DNA of 64,000 nucleotides from Carettochelys insculpta. Lineage: Eukaryota; Chordata; Testudines; Carettochelyidae. Shown here piece after piece: positions 38,745 to 49,594 of this stretch. The stretch's first letter is position 1; every line of letters starts with the position of its first letter. The DNA lies in the NCBI RefSeq assembly GCF_033958435.1, contig NC_134137.1, positions 252,820,501 to 252,884,500 on the forward strand, written 5' to 3'. The notes below the pieces were generated by a model. The model was not told the origin of the DNA. It did not search any database and saw nothing but the letters and a program-made list of their open reading frames with translations. The translations under genes and the position numbers were made by a program.

Positions 38745-38935
38745 ATAGAGCCAGACAGGAACTTGAGAGTTCACCGAGTCCAGTCCAGACTCAGGGGACC
38801 AAGTCACCATCCCTGCCTTTTTTTGTTTTTAATCTAGCCTTTCCCTGGCTCTTGAAAGGCCCCCTCAAGGACTGAGCTCACATCCCTGGGTTTACAATGA
38901 ACTAACCACTGAGCTATCACTCCCCAACATAATGT
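38745..38935 (-). mobile_element. Turtle-type tRNA-derived SINE with CR1 tail
   Basis: On the minus strand the 5' head reads GATAGCTCAGTGGTTAGTTC, a clear pol III A-box, and CCCAGGGATGTGAGCTCAGT, a worn B-box. The 3' end (CTCAAGTTCCTGTCTGGCTC, then TATGA) matches the CR1 3' end. This is the design of the Cry/tortoise pol III SINEs, which are mobilised by CR1. It supports a turtle host. Confidence 0.75.
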
Positions 38936-39246
38936 GGTATCTCATGTAATGCATGGTAGAAATGGAGGTGGGGATCTTTCTGTCTGATTTACTCTAACAT
39001 GGAACTGTCTGTGTTGTAACTATACATGGTGCTTAGAATGCTCTTCTTCATTCAAGTCATCCCAGCTTTCTCTGGAGCCAAGAAGTGTAAGGCCTTGTGG
39101 AAATAACAGAAGCCAACAGTTCCAGAGCTGATAAATGTCATTCCAAATTGCCCCTTCATTCATTTTCATTGTGTGTTCAGGCTAATGTTATAGTAATTGG
39201 AGGTCACAGAAACTTAGGAGAATGAATGGACTATTTTGAGGTATTA

Positions 39247-39581
39247 CAGTAAATTCTTTCAGATCCAGCAGCCCTGGGACCAGAAAGTTGACAGATATTC
39301 AAATATTTAGGCTAAGATAGAGGTATACGAAGTAACGCATAACACTAAAGAAAAACAAGATTAGATATTAAGACACCAACGAAAATGTATGCAGAGTACT
39401 TTACTTACCAACTACAGGAGTATTGTACACTGTCAACTTATATTGTATTTGCTATATTTATTTGTATTTACTTTCACTATCCTGTACTTATGGAAAATGT
39501 AACTAAATGTACTTATGGTTAAAATGCCAGTTATTTGAGGAGTTCCGGATGATAGAATTCCAGTTAAGACAGAGTTTACTG
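39247..39581. mobile_element. Tc1/mariner-like MITE, copy 2
   Basis: The ends are CAGTAAATTCTTTCAGATCC and AGACAGAGTTTACTG. TA precedes the element and CA follows. It is closely related to 21160-21487 throughout. Confidence 0.8.
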
Positions 39582-39584
39582 CAC

Positions 39585-40279
39585 ACATATTTAAAACATG
39601 ACATTACTGTACCATTCAGAGTTCATAATATTTTACCGCTCTTATTTCAAAAGGCCCTATCAAACCCATATATAGACTGAAATGCCATTACAAATCCAGT
39701 CTGAGAGGTCAAAAATTCAGAGTCAGATCATTCGGATCCATAAAAAAAATGTTTTGGGATTTGGTTACAGTGTACAATTGTTCCAAAGGTGAAGATCAAC
39801 AATACAACCTTCACTCAATATTTGATAGAACATTTTATCCTTTTTGATTTTCAGACCTGCTTTCAGATCTCAGGGCCATAGGGCCTGCTCTCAACTCCCT
39901 CAGTCTAAACTGGCAAGAGACACATTTACATTTTTATTGATTTACACTGGTGTAATTGAGAGGACAATTTGGCATTCTGCCTTTTTACCATTACTTTTAA
40001 CCAATACAGTTGCAGCTACTACTTTGTCATCTTAAAAACTAGGGGGCTGCTTTTCATTTACACTGAGGGCCCTTTACACTGCTCTGATAATATAAAGGGG
40101 CCTCATGTAAATAAAAATCAGACCCAACAGGACCAATCCATGTAGAAAGTGCCTTTAAAGAGGGACAGAGTTTTTTTAGGTGGATCACAGAATCTAACAT
40201 GACTCCTGACACTTATTTTATTAGAGGAAATCCAACACTGATTGATCCCTGTGTAGCCGCCATGTCCTCTCTCTCTCTC
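39585..40279. other. Intron-like sequence, no feature seen
   Basis: No gene or repeat recognised; it ends in a (CT)n run at 40267-40282. Confidence 0.35.
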
Positions 40280-40282
40280 TCT

Positions 40283-40714
40283 GGCTGTGTCTACATCAGC
40301 CACCTCCTTTTGGAAGGGGCATGTTAATGAGGGAGTTTGAATATGCTAATGAGGTGCTGCCATGAATATGCAATGCTCCATTAGCACAATGGCGGCCACA
40401 GCGATTCAAAAGTGCCATTTTGGAATTGCGTGCTGCCTGTGTAGTGGGGGCCTTTTCAATCGACCCCCAGGACTTCGAAAGCCCCTTCTTCCCATTTGTT
40501 TTGGGAAGAAGGGGCTTTCAAAGACTGGGGGGTTGTTTCGAAAGGGCCCCAGATACATGAGCCGCACGCGATTCAAAAGTGGCACTTTCGAATCGCCGTG
40601 GCTGCCATTATACTAATGAGGCACTGCACATTCATGAAAGTGCCTCATTAGCATATTTCACACTTCCTCATTAACATGCACCTTCCGAAAGGAGGGGGCC
40701 GTGTAGACACAGCC
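40283..40714. mobile_element. Palindromic MITE, family C, copy 1
   Basis: A 432-bp inverted repeat from GGCTGTGTCTACATCAGCCA to GTAGACACAGCC, with TCT on both sides (40280-40282, 40715-40717). It sits inside a (CT)n microsatellite, which it splits. Its arms carry CATATTCATGGCAGCACCTC-type motifs and a CTTCTTCCCATTTGTTTTGG centre. Confidence 0.88.
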
Positions 40715-42744
40715 TCTCTCTCTTTCTACCCCTCGCCTCTGCCCACCAACTCATGCACTGGTATGAACAGGCCCAATATTTTTCTGAAGAACTAACAAAG
40801 TCAAACATTTATTTATATATTCAGCCCTAATGATTAATGCTTAAAACAGAAGACACTAAGACCTAGAAGTCTTGTAGTAATATAAACACAGATGTGATGA
40901 AAGTGAAATATGATCTCGATTAAAGGGCATGAAATGTTTCCTTTAAAAAGTGGCATATTTGGCTAACAAAACAAAACAAAACAAAACAAAAAATTAAGAA
41001 ATAGCAATGCAGGAGCAAAAACATGCCAGTAAGGCTGCTGAAAGGAACTATGTTCAGTAGAACCAATGCATTGTAATGGAGATTTCAGCCCCTTTTGCCA
41101 TGGTACTATCAGCAGAGAATTCTTTTAAAACTACCTTAGTGGTTTGCTTTCCTTTGTTGAAAGCTCATCAAAAGCCATACTAGAGATGAACTCAAAACCT
41201 CATTAACTTTGGAACCATAGGGATGTCAGATTCTAATTCTCATCTAAGTTTTTACAGCTGGTTCCTAGCCCTACAACGGACAAAAGCAAAACTCCAGTTT
41301 TGAATCCTGAAACTCCTTTTGGGAGGGAGGAGGAAGAGGGTGTAGAGAACATGTGCAGAGATCAGGGAATTCAAGATCCAAGATCTGAATTGTATTTCTT
41401 GGAATCACCTGGATTTGTAGAGCAAAACCCCCATGAAGTCAATGGGATTTTTGTGTGCATAAGGATTTTAGCAGGGAGAGCAGTCTCATGTTCTGAGTCT
41501 CTGTCTTGCTTAGTAAAATTCATGCCACTTCATATGGTTGTAAATGAGGGGAAAATGGCTGAGTTGGATGAGTGCACCGGTGGGGTGGGGCAGGGGTGGA
41601 GAGAAGGAGAGGGAGATCAAGTACTTCCACTGGACTTTCAATAATCAGATTCTTTTCACATATTAGATTAATTTACTGTTAAAATACAGCTACTAAAACA
41701 CTGTGTTGTGGTATAATCCCAAAGAACTGCACCCCTCAACAGCACCAACAGAAGGTCTCGGTTGCACAATTTATTACAAAATCATGAACTACACTGTACA
41801 TCATCTAACTGGCAATACAAATGTGCTTAAATGGCCTGGCATAAGCACAGCCTAGTGTGCTCTACTAAAGCGGCTTTTCATGACCTCTGGGAACACATTC
41901 ACCACATTCTGCTGCCTATCTAAATGTCCTTGACGGTACATATTACAGCCAAATGAATTAGAAACAAGAAGCCAAAGAGAGGGTTTCTCAAAGAATACGT
42001 CCCCCACCCCTCCAGAAACAAAGCCATGGCCCCACTTCCCCTCCTTCTCTCTCCTTCATGGAGATCTTCATTTCAACAGAAATGCAAAGTATGGAGCATT
42101 TACTGGTGTGTTTGGGCAGAAGACAATGTTGCTATTGTTGCACTATGAACAATACACCCAGTCACTGGCCTGGCCATGCAGTCATGAGCTTATCCAGAAA
42201 TGTTTAAGCAGTAAATATATCAATAGCAGGAGTGCAATTGCACACACACAAATGAAACTCTTCAACATCCTTGCCCTCCCGCCCCAAGACTACAGCTGTG
42301 TCCACACAGAATTGCACTAGCAGTTCTTTTTCTTTCTCCATAGTCACTCATGAAATTATCAGTGGCGATAATAAGAAGCTGAGAGGTAAAAGTAGTTGTG
42401 AAACATGCTGTATAAATGAATCATACTGCTGATATTATCCTCACTGATTAAATAATTGTATTAAATTAAGCAGGAACGTTCAAATGACAGGATGGCTGCA
42501 TTAGATAATGTTCATCTGCAGCTGTACCTCCTCCTGCCACATTTCCAAGTTTTGATTAAGAATAATGCATCCCTTTCTCTAGAGGTGAAAATCCATGTAT
42601 CTATACAGAGACACAACAAGACAGGGAGGGAAACAGAGAAACAAACCCCTGGGTCATAACAGAATGATACAAACAGAAGATTTTAAAAAAATCATAGAAG
42701 TGGCAAATTATTTTTGGATGCAGTAAAAGTACTAAATCATATTT
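40715..42744. other. Intron-like sequence, no feature seen
   Basis: About 2 kb without recognised genes. An (AAAAC)n repeat lies at 40966-40992. The frame at 41300-41644 shows no known domain. Confidence 0.35.
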
Positions 42745-42749
42745 TACAT

Positions 42750-43069
42750 CTGTGGATGCACTGGAGCAGGTCCAGAGGAGGGCAACAAAACTGATTAAGG
42801 GGCTGGAGTACATGACTTCTTAGGAGAGGCTTAGGGAATCTGGGCTTATTTAGTTTTCAGAAGAGAAGAGTGAGGGGAGATTTGATAGCAGCCTTCAACT
42901 TCCTGAAGTGGGATTTTAAAGACGATGGAGAGAGGCTGTTCTCAATAGTGACTGAGGGCAGAACAAGGAACAATAGTCTAAAGTTACAGAAGGGGGCGTG
43001 TAGGCTGGATATTAGCAAAAACTGTTTTCACCAGGAGAGTGGGGAAGCACTGGAATGTGTCACCTAGGC
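42750..43069 (+). mobile_element. CR1 LINE fragment
   Basis: GAGCAGGTCCAGAGGAGGGC, GAGAGGCTTAGGGAATCTGG and GGGGAGATTTGATAGCAGCC are typical of the CR1 ORF2 3' part. The frame from 42870 reads GDLIAAFNFLKWDFKDDGER and LKLQKGACRLDISKNCF. It stops at 43069, where another repeat terminus starts. Confidence 0.85.
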
Positions 43070-43160
43070 TGCAGCTACACTACTAGATAAATTTGAATTT
43101 CTTAATATCAATTTTGTAATTCTGGAAATTTTAAATCCAATTTTGACCATCCCTAGGATG
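43070..43160. mobile_element. Terminus related to the 10374-17836 DNA element
   Basis: CTACACTACTAGATAAATTT and GAATTTCTTAATATCAATTT align with the complement of the element's right end (CTATGAGCTAAAATTGATTT, TCTTAACATCAAGTT). No matching second end was found, so this copy is probably truncated. Confidence 0.45.
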
Positions 43161-44340
43161 CCGTAAAGCATGCAGCGAGGAGATGGAGCCAAGAGACCAC
43201 CTCCATGAACTAGGGAAAGTGCTGGCTGCATGGCAGGATTGGCGTGGGAGCTACTTGAATGGGGGAGCAAAGAGTGCCTTTTCCCTGGGAGATTCACGTT
43301 GAATTCTAGCACCCTAAGTCATCTTCCTTCTGGAGTTTCCCTGGGGCAATGCAGCTCTCTACCACCTTCAACATATGACCACCTAAATGCAAAATTAGTC
43401 CTTTGCCCTTTCTTCCACTTCCAACCAGGACGAGGATTTTAAGCCTGCAGATTCCTGGCCAAACACATTAGCTGGGTGTGAATAGCTCTCGGAATTCTTT
43501 GTTTGACTCCCTGGGAACCCTCTGCTCTTCCCCTCTCTACTCCTTAAGCTATTTTTTGTGACAGAGATCTGTTCCACTGTTTTTCCTTTGTATCTGGTGT
43601 TCTGATTTCCACATGTTTTATACATAATTCCTGAACAGATGGGGGAGGAACAAGCAGAGCTTGTCTAGCAGCTTGCAGGCAAATCCTACTTTCTACCATC
43701 CTTAAACATGGAAGGACCTGATTGTAGTTATCATCAGCGTGCCTGGGTATCACGGGGAATATAGGATGCCTCAAAGCTATATTCCATGGAGGCCCTCTGA
43801 ACCACAGCACACAGATACAGGAGAAGGGCAGGCTGGAAGAAACCTGAGGGTGAGTCCACAAGGACTCAGGTCCACCAGTCTCCTCAAGAAGTGGATGATG
43901 GCCCCAAGCCCCACACAGCCAAAAGATAGTAGTGGTGGTGGTGGTGGTGGTGATGGAGGAATTCTTCGGTTTATGTTCAAGAAGATCCCAAGAGCATAAT
44001 CTTGTTTTGGCCTCCCACCCCAATTGCATTGTGTAAACTGGTCAATGCTCTTGAGGGGATTCAATACTACTCTGGAAATGGACTCTAAAAAATGTATCGG
44101 CAGTGTGAGTGTTTTGCTAGGATCTGTCCTCTGGGAGTTCCCAATGATGTTGTGCTAACACCACACACAGAAGTGTACATGTTAGCAATGCGTAACGTGG
44201 TATGTGTAAAATAAAAACTTTTTGTTAATTCTTAAAACCAAAGCTAAACTGAACCATGTACAAGGGTTTGAAATGTTTGCAAACATACTTCTGCTTCTAT
44301 CTGGGCATGGAAGTACCAGCCAAACATCAGAAAGCCTCTC
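43161..44340. other. Intron-like sequence with a GGT repeat
   Basis: No gene is recognised. A (GGT)n run lies at 43930-43953 and produces proline, glycine or threonine runs in the short frames crossing it. Confidence 0.35.
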
Positions 44341-44343
44341 CTT

Positions 44344-44763
44344 GATGTGTCTACACAGCACCCCCCTTTTGAAAGGGAAATGCTAATGAGACACACTGGG
44401 ATATGCTAATGTAGCACTACAATGAATATGCAGTGCCTCATTAGCATAATGGCGGCTGCAACACTTTGAACGTGCTGTTTTTGATCACGCATGGCTTGTC
44501 TCCATGGGGTCCTTTCGCAAACACCGAAATCCCCTTCTCCCTATAACCAAATAGGAATAAGGGGGTTTTGACGTCTGCGGGGTCCTTTTGAAAAGGATTC
44601 CGTGTAGACAAGCTGCGCGACCTAAAGCAGCACTTTGAAAGTGCTGTGGCCGCCATTATGCTAATGAGGTGCTGCATATTCATTGCAGAGCCTCACTAGC
44701 ATATCCCAATGTGTCTTATTAACATCCCCCTTTTGAAAAGGGGGTGCTAGCGTAGACATTGCC
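44344..44763. mobile_element. Palindromic MITE, family C, copy 2
   Basis: A 420-bp inverted repeat with CTT at 44341-44343 and 44764-44766. The right end reads GCTAGCGTAGACATTGCC. Internal AATGGCGGCTGCAACACTTT and CTCCCTATAACCAAATAGGA match the family C layout. It is more diverged than the copy at 40283. Confidence 0.82.
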
Positions 44764-45154
44764 CTTGTGACATCTCCAAGTGAGCTGCAAACATGAGGAA
44801 GTGTGCAAAGGCTGGCCCTTGTGAATGTTCTAGGCCATATTGCTCACTAACGCATATTACACAGAATAATCTTCAGATAAACATGTCATCTATCAGTCTG
44901 AGTCTGATAAATATCTGGACCTGGGGATACTTAGTCTAACCAACCCAAACTTCAAACCTCTATATGATAACCACCCTCAATATAAATATGTTTTATTGCT
45001 AATACATTGCTGTTTAGGCAATTGTTTTCCTGTTTGATTGGAGTAGCAGGAGCGCTAACAGCCACATCTTTGAGAATGTTGCAGGTAAATGTCTGGTATG
45101 GAACTGGGAAGAATTAAAAGCACAATGTCCTTTAACATTTGCTTATGACTTACT

Positions 45155-45862
45155 GGGTACATCTACACTAGCCGGCTATTTCGAAGTAGCTGGCACAATG
45201 TCAAAATAGCACGCATCTCGTCTACACGCACCGTGTGCTATTTCAACACTGAAATAGATGTTAGCCGGCGAGACATCGAAATCGCTATTCCTATCCGAAG
45301 ATGAGAATAGGGCCCTACTTTGACATTTAACGTCCAAGTAGGGCGTGTGTAGATGATCCGCATCCCACCACATCGAAACAGCGGGGTCCTCCATGGCGGC
45401 CATCAGCTGAGGGGTTGAGAGACGCTCTGTCCAGCCCCTGTGGGGCTCTATGGTCACTGTGTGCAGCAGCCCTTAGCCCACGGCTTCTGGTTGCTGCTGC
45501 TGCTACAGCTGGGGGTCCATGCTGTGTGCACGGGGTCTGCAACCGGTTGTCAGCTCTGCGGACCTTGTGCTGTGCAGGCTGAGTGTTAAGGGAGCAGCTT
45601 GCTGTTGCCCCAGAAGGGCTAGTCCACCCTGTGACCCTGTCCGCAGGCTTTCCAAGCCCCCTTATTCCGATCAGGGCTGCTTTTGTGTGTAGACATTCCC
45701 CTGCAGGGCTCATTTCGATGTAGCACTTTACTACATTGACTTTGAACGCCGATGGTACCAGCCCTGGAGGATGTGTGGATGCTACGCCTAGAGATAGCTG
45801 ATTTCGATTACGCTACATCGAAGTAAGTTATTTCTACGTAGTGTCCCAGTGTAGATGTAGCC
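45155..45862. mobile_element. Long palindromic DNA element, family A, copy 3
   Basis: A 708-bp element with ACT at 45152-45154 and 45863-45865. It starts GGGTACATCTACACTAGCCG and ends AGTGTAGATGTAGCC. It has the same orientation and core as the copy at 414 (CTCCATGGCGGCCATCAGCT, GGGGTCCATGCTGTGTGCAC). Confidence 0.88.
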
Positions 45863-45865
45863 ACT

Positions 45866-47800
45866 ATGAACATGTAAGACCCTATCCTTCCACACATCAC
45901 ATATGAAAATTTTATTTGATAACTTAAAATGAGACCAATCCTGAAGTCTCACATTTCAGAGACAGTTTAGCCTCTATGTAAGTTATGTGGTGTTTGACCC
46001 ATTCTGAGAAATACCTACTATTGGATGCAGATACAAACTGAGCCAAAGAAGTGACATATAGTTCATGGGGTGAGGGGCAGAGGAGGAGGAGGGAGCTCAT
46101 TTAGTCTTTATGACACAATTGGATCCTCTGGATAACATTTAATTCTTCCCTAAACAGGTTCAGGTTAGCTGCTAAACAAAAAGAGTGTCTCAGACACAGA
46201 TCAATATCAATAGGGATTGACACAAATATTCACGAGAAGCCAAGAACTAATTATTCAGGCTTTTAACAGTACAAAATATTTTACACAAAGTAAAAACCAC
46301 CAGAGAGACTCACAGAAGGGGGATTGTCCTAAAAGGAATAATTTCTGTCAAACAGCCCTGTTGAAATACAGACAAGAGGACAAGAAAAATATTTTTCAGC
46401 AAATCTCTTCACAAGTATTTGTGATTTTAAAGCTCATATCTCAACATCATTTTCCTCATTTTATAATAGGCGTTACTGAGGCACAGAATGGCTAAGTTAG
46501 TTGCTTAATCACATACAAGAGAGTAGCAGAGTAAAGAATGACAACACAGGGACTGCTGGACTGGATTGGATCAACAGTTCACTGACTTCAGTTTCCTGCC
46601 CCAAACATGGTCAGCTGCTTCAGAGGAAAGGGTAACAAACAGTGGGTGGTTGTGGGACAACCTGGCTCTAGGGAATAGATCCCTCACAACTCCCATTAAC
46701 TAGTGATTGGTTTATGTCCTGAAACATTAGTGTTTGTACCTTTCCAAAACACGTAGGCTATCTTTTAATTCCTAACAATTAACAGTTGACACAGAACCTT
46801 GGAATCCTGACTTTCACTCTTCTGTTTTGACTACTGTATATTCCGTATCTGTACAAAAGCATGTTTATAAAAAGGAGATACAGCAGCTCCCTGACCGGAC
46901 TGAACTCAACGGCTACTCCCTCCCTCTGGCTAATAATGGTCAGGAACTGCTAGGCAAAATCAATAGTGATGTACCAGAAAACAAGAAACCTCAAAAGGAA
47001 AAGGAGAACCTGGAAAGAAATAAAACAAGATTCAACAAAGCCAAACAGCATTACAAACTGGTACATATTAAATGAACAACAAGAAAACAAGCCACACTGA
47101 TCAAAGTCTGCCACCTCCTCTCCTCGGTAGAAGACATGTCCTCTGAGAGCGTATCACCACCTCAACCACACACCTACAAAAGGAATTAATTTCAAAAAGA
47201 TGATGGACTAAAGCACAACGTATCAAAACAAATTAGCAACAAACCCTTCATCCTGCTGTGGTCATGTAAGATAGGAAAAATGTTGCATGGAACCCCAAAT
47301 TCAGAAAAATAGTGGTTGAAACTTTAGAAGATACAAGTCAAAAAGAGCGTTAAGAAAAAATAAATTCAAATAGCCTGTAAAACTCACAGTGGACTAACAT
47401 ATTCCTTTTCAAAAAGCAACCTATGCTGTCTCTGACTTATGTCTATAAAGAGTAGATAGAGTTTACATCAACATACAGACAGCTATTATACAGGATACCG
47501 ATATGCTGTGTATAGATACAGATGGGGTATATTTATTTATGGATATGTACAACTATGAAAAGACTCTCTAAATATGATTTCCTTCTGTAGCAATAATGTG
47601 GTTGACAATTTAATTGCCAAACTCTTACTAGATTTTAAAAGATAAACTGTGAACACAAAACTCAGATATTAAAAATAAAACATGCTCACTCCATGTTACT
47701 ATCTCCCTCTATGATTACTAAAACTGAAGTGATTTTATTTCTTACTATTTATATAGCTTATTTAGTTTTTGCATTTAACTCCATCTGAATAACACACTTA
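45866..47800. other. Intron-like sequence with a MIR-like relic
   Basis: The stretch 46440-46530 (CATTTTATAATAGGCGTTAC, TGAGGCACAGAATGGCTAAG) resembles a MIR-type SINE. Elsewhere no feature is recognised. The lysine-rich frame at 46827-47075 has no known domain and no splice context supporting an exon. Confidence 0.4.
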
Positions 47801-48452
47801 AGCTGTGTCTACATGCGTCGGGCGCTATTTCGAAGTTAACTTCGACGTTAGGCGGCGAGACATCGAAGTTGCTAACCTCATGAGGGGATCGGCATAGCGC
47901 CCTACTTCGACGTTCAACGTCGAAGTAGGGAACGTGTAGACGATCCGCGTCCCGCAACGTCGAAATTGCCGGGTCCTCCATGGCGGCCATCAGCTGGGGG
48001 GTTGAGAGATGCTCTCTCTCCAGCCCCTGCGGGGCTCTATGGTCACCGTGGGCAGCAGCCCTTAGCCCAGGGCTTCTGGCTGCTGCTGCGGCAGCTGGGG
48101 ATCCATGCTGCAGGCACAGGGTCTGCAACCAGTTGTCGGCTCTGTGTATCTTGTGTTGTTTAGTGCAACTGTGTCTGGGAGGGGCCCTTTAAGGGAGCGG
48201 CTTGCTGTTGAGTCCGCCCTGTGACCCTGTCTGCAGCTGTGCCTGGCACCCTTATTTTGATGTGTGCTACTTTGGCGTGTAGACGTTCCCTCACAGCGCC
48301 TATTTCGATGTGGTGCCGCGCAACGTCGAAGTTGAACATCGACGTTGCCAGCCCTGGAGGACGTGTAGACGTTATTCATCGAAATACCCTATTTCGATGT
48401 TGCTACATCGAAATAAGCTATTTCGATGTTGGCTTTACGTGTAGACGTAGCC
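47801..48452. mobile_element. Long palindromic DNA element, family A, copy 4
   Basis: It starts AGCTGTGTCTACATGCGTCG and ends TACGTGTAGACGTAGCC. It carries the 31-base hairpin CCCTACTTCGACGTTCAACG plus its complement near 47902, with all CpGs kept. TTA precedes and AAT follows, so no clean target duplication remains. Another element begins 3 bp further on. Confidence 0.82.
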
Positions 48453-48455
48453 AAT

Positions 48456-48696
48456 GGCTATGTCTATACTATGTCCAGCAGATAGGAATAAGGGGATTTC
48501 GAAGTTGCCGAGGTCCTTTCGAAAAGGAGCACCGTCTGGATGAGCCGTGCGGCAGCGAGCCACAGCAATTTTGAAGTGCCGTGGCTGCCGGCATTCTAAT
48601 GAGGTGCTGAATATGTATTTCAGTGCTTCATTAGTAAACTTTGAAATGGCCATTTGCATGGCCATTTTGAAGTTTTGGGCTACTGTAGACACGGCC
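48456..48696. mobile_element. Palindromic MITE, family B, one arm deleted
   Basis: A short left end (GGCTATGTCTATACT) jumps to the element centre (AGATAGGAATAAGGGGATTT) and continues to the right end GTAGACACGGCC. The flanks are AAT and TAT, a possible decayed 3-bp duplication. Confidence 0.75.
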
Positions 48697-49092
48697 TATA
48701 TCTAATCAGTTTCATGTCACTGTCTCTATCCCATACATTTCCACAATATTTTGGGTCAAACAGGAGATCTGGAATATTTCAGGGGAATGTTTCATACTAA
48801 CTTAGATTCTGTTTTCAATTTACTTTTTTTAAAAAATAAAATCACTTTGATTTGATTTTTTTTAATACACTCACCCCTTTTCCTAAACTTTGGCACAATT
48901 ACTTTGGAATACCTCTACCACAGGGAGCATGATTTCCCACATTTCCTTACCCTAGTTACATTGGTTTTATTTGTGGTTACTCACTGGGACACAGACTGCT
49001 TCTTAAAACTTAACTCTAGTAAGGGAAGCAGCCCTCAGTCAGAGGGACCTTAGGCTCCAGAAAGAAGTCTGATGGAAGAGAAAGGATTTTGT

Positions 49093-49195
49093 GGTAAAGG
49101 CACTGAATGGGGACTCAAAAGAACTGGGTTCACTTTCTGATTTATACACACACTTCCAGTGTGAACCTGAATCAGTCATCTAGGCCATGATTGTT
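49093..49195 (+). repeat. MIR/CORE-type SINE fragment
   Basis: GTAAAGGCACTGAATGGGGA, CTCAAAAGAACTGGGTTCAC and TCTGATTTAT resemble the tRNA-related head of MIR-like SINEs. A possible tail lies beyond the DNA element at about 49700-49770 (GAGCTGCAAAATGGGGATAA). Confidence 0.45.
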
Positions 49196-49211
49196 CATTA
49201 ACTTACACATT

Positions 49212-49591
49212 GGGCTCATCTACTCTAGCCCCTCCTTTGAAGGGGGCATGCAAATGATCCAGATTGGAGAATATAGCAATGAGGTGCTGCGCTACACACA
49301 CAGCATGTCAGCATAATTCCCTCCATGCGAACTTTGAAGTGGCAGCAAGCAGTATAGTCACAGGCACTATGCAGTACCCGTGCAACTTCTAAGTTCCCTT
49401 ACTCCCAAAACATTCGAAATAACCGTGGCTACACTGCTTGCCACTGCTTTGAAGTTAGCAACTTTGAAGTTCACATGGTGGGAATTATGTTAATGAGGTG
49501 CTGCACATGCCATGTGGCACCTCATTGCTATATTCCGATCTGGTTCGTTTGCATGCCCCCTTCAAAGGAGGGGGCTGGTGTAGACGAGCCC
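49212..49591. mobile_element. Palindromic MITE, family C-like, copy 3
   Basis: A 380-bp inverted repeat from GGGCTCATCTACTCTAGCCC to GTAGACGAGCCC, with ATT at 49209-49211 and 49592-49594. The arms contain CCTCCTTTGAAGGGGGCATG and its complement. Confidence 0.85.
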
Positions 49592-49594
49592 ATT

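Noticed and set aside
46827..47075. 82-codon lysine-rich plus-strand frame
   Set aside because: No recognised domain, opposite strand to SOX5, and no convincing splice or promoter context.
47775..48379. Similar short protein frames recurring in all four family A elements
   Set aside because: They recur because the DNA is repeated. Frame breaks and indels differ between copies, and no codon-level constraint or known domain is visible.
47798..48455. Target duplication for the fourth family A copy
   Set aside because: The flanks TTA and AAT do not match, so none is claimed.
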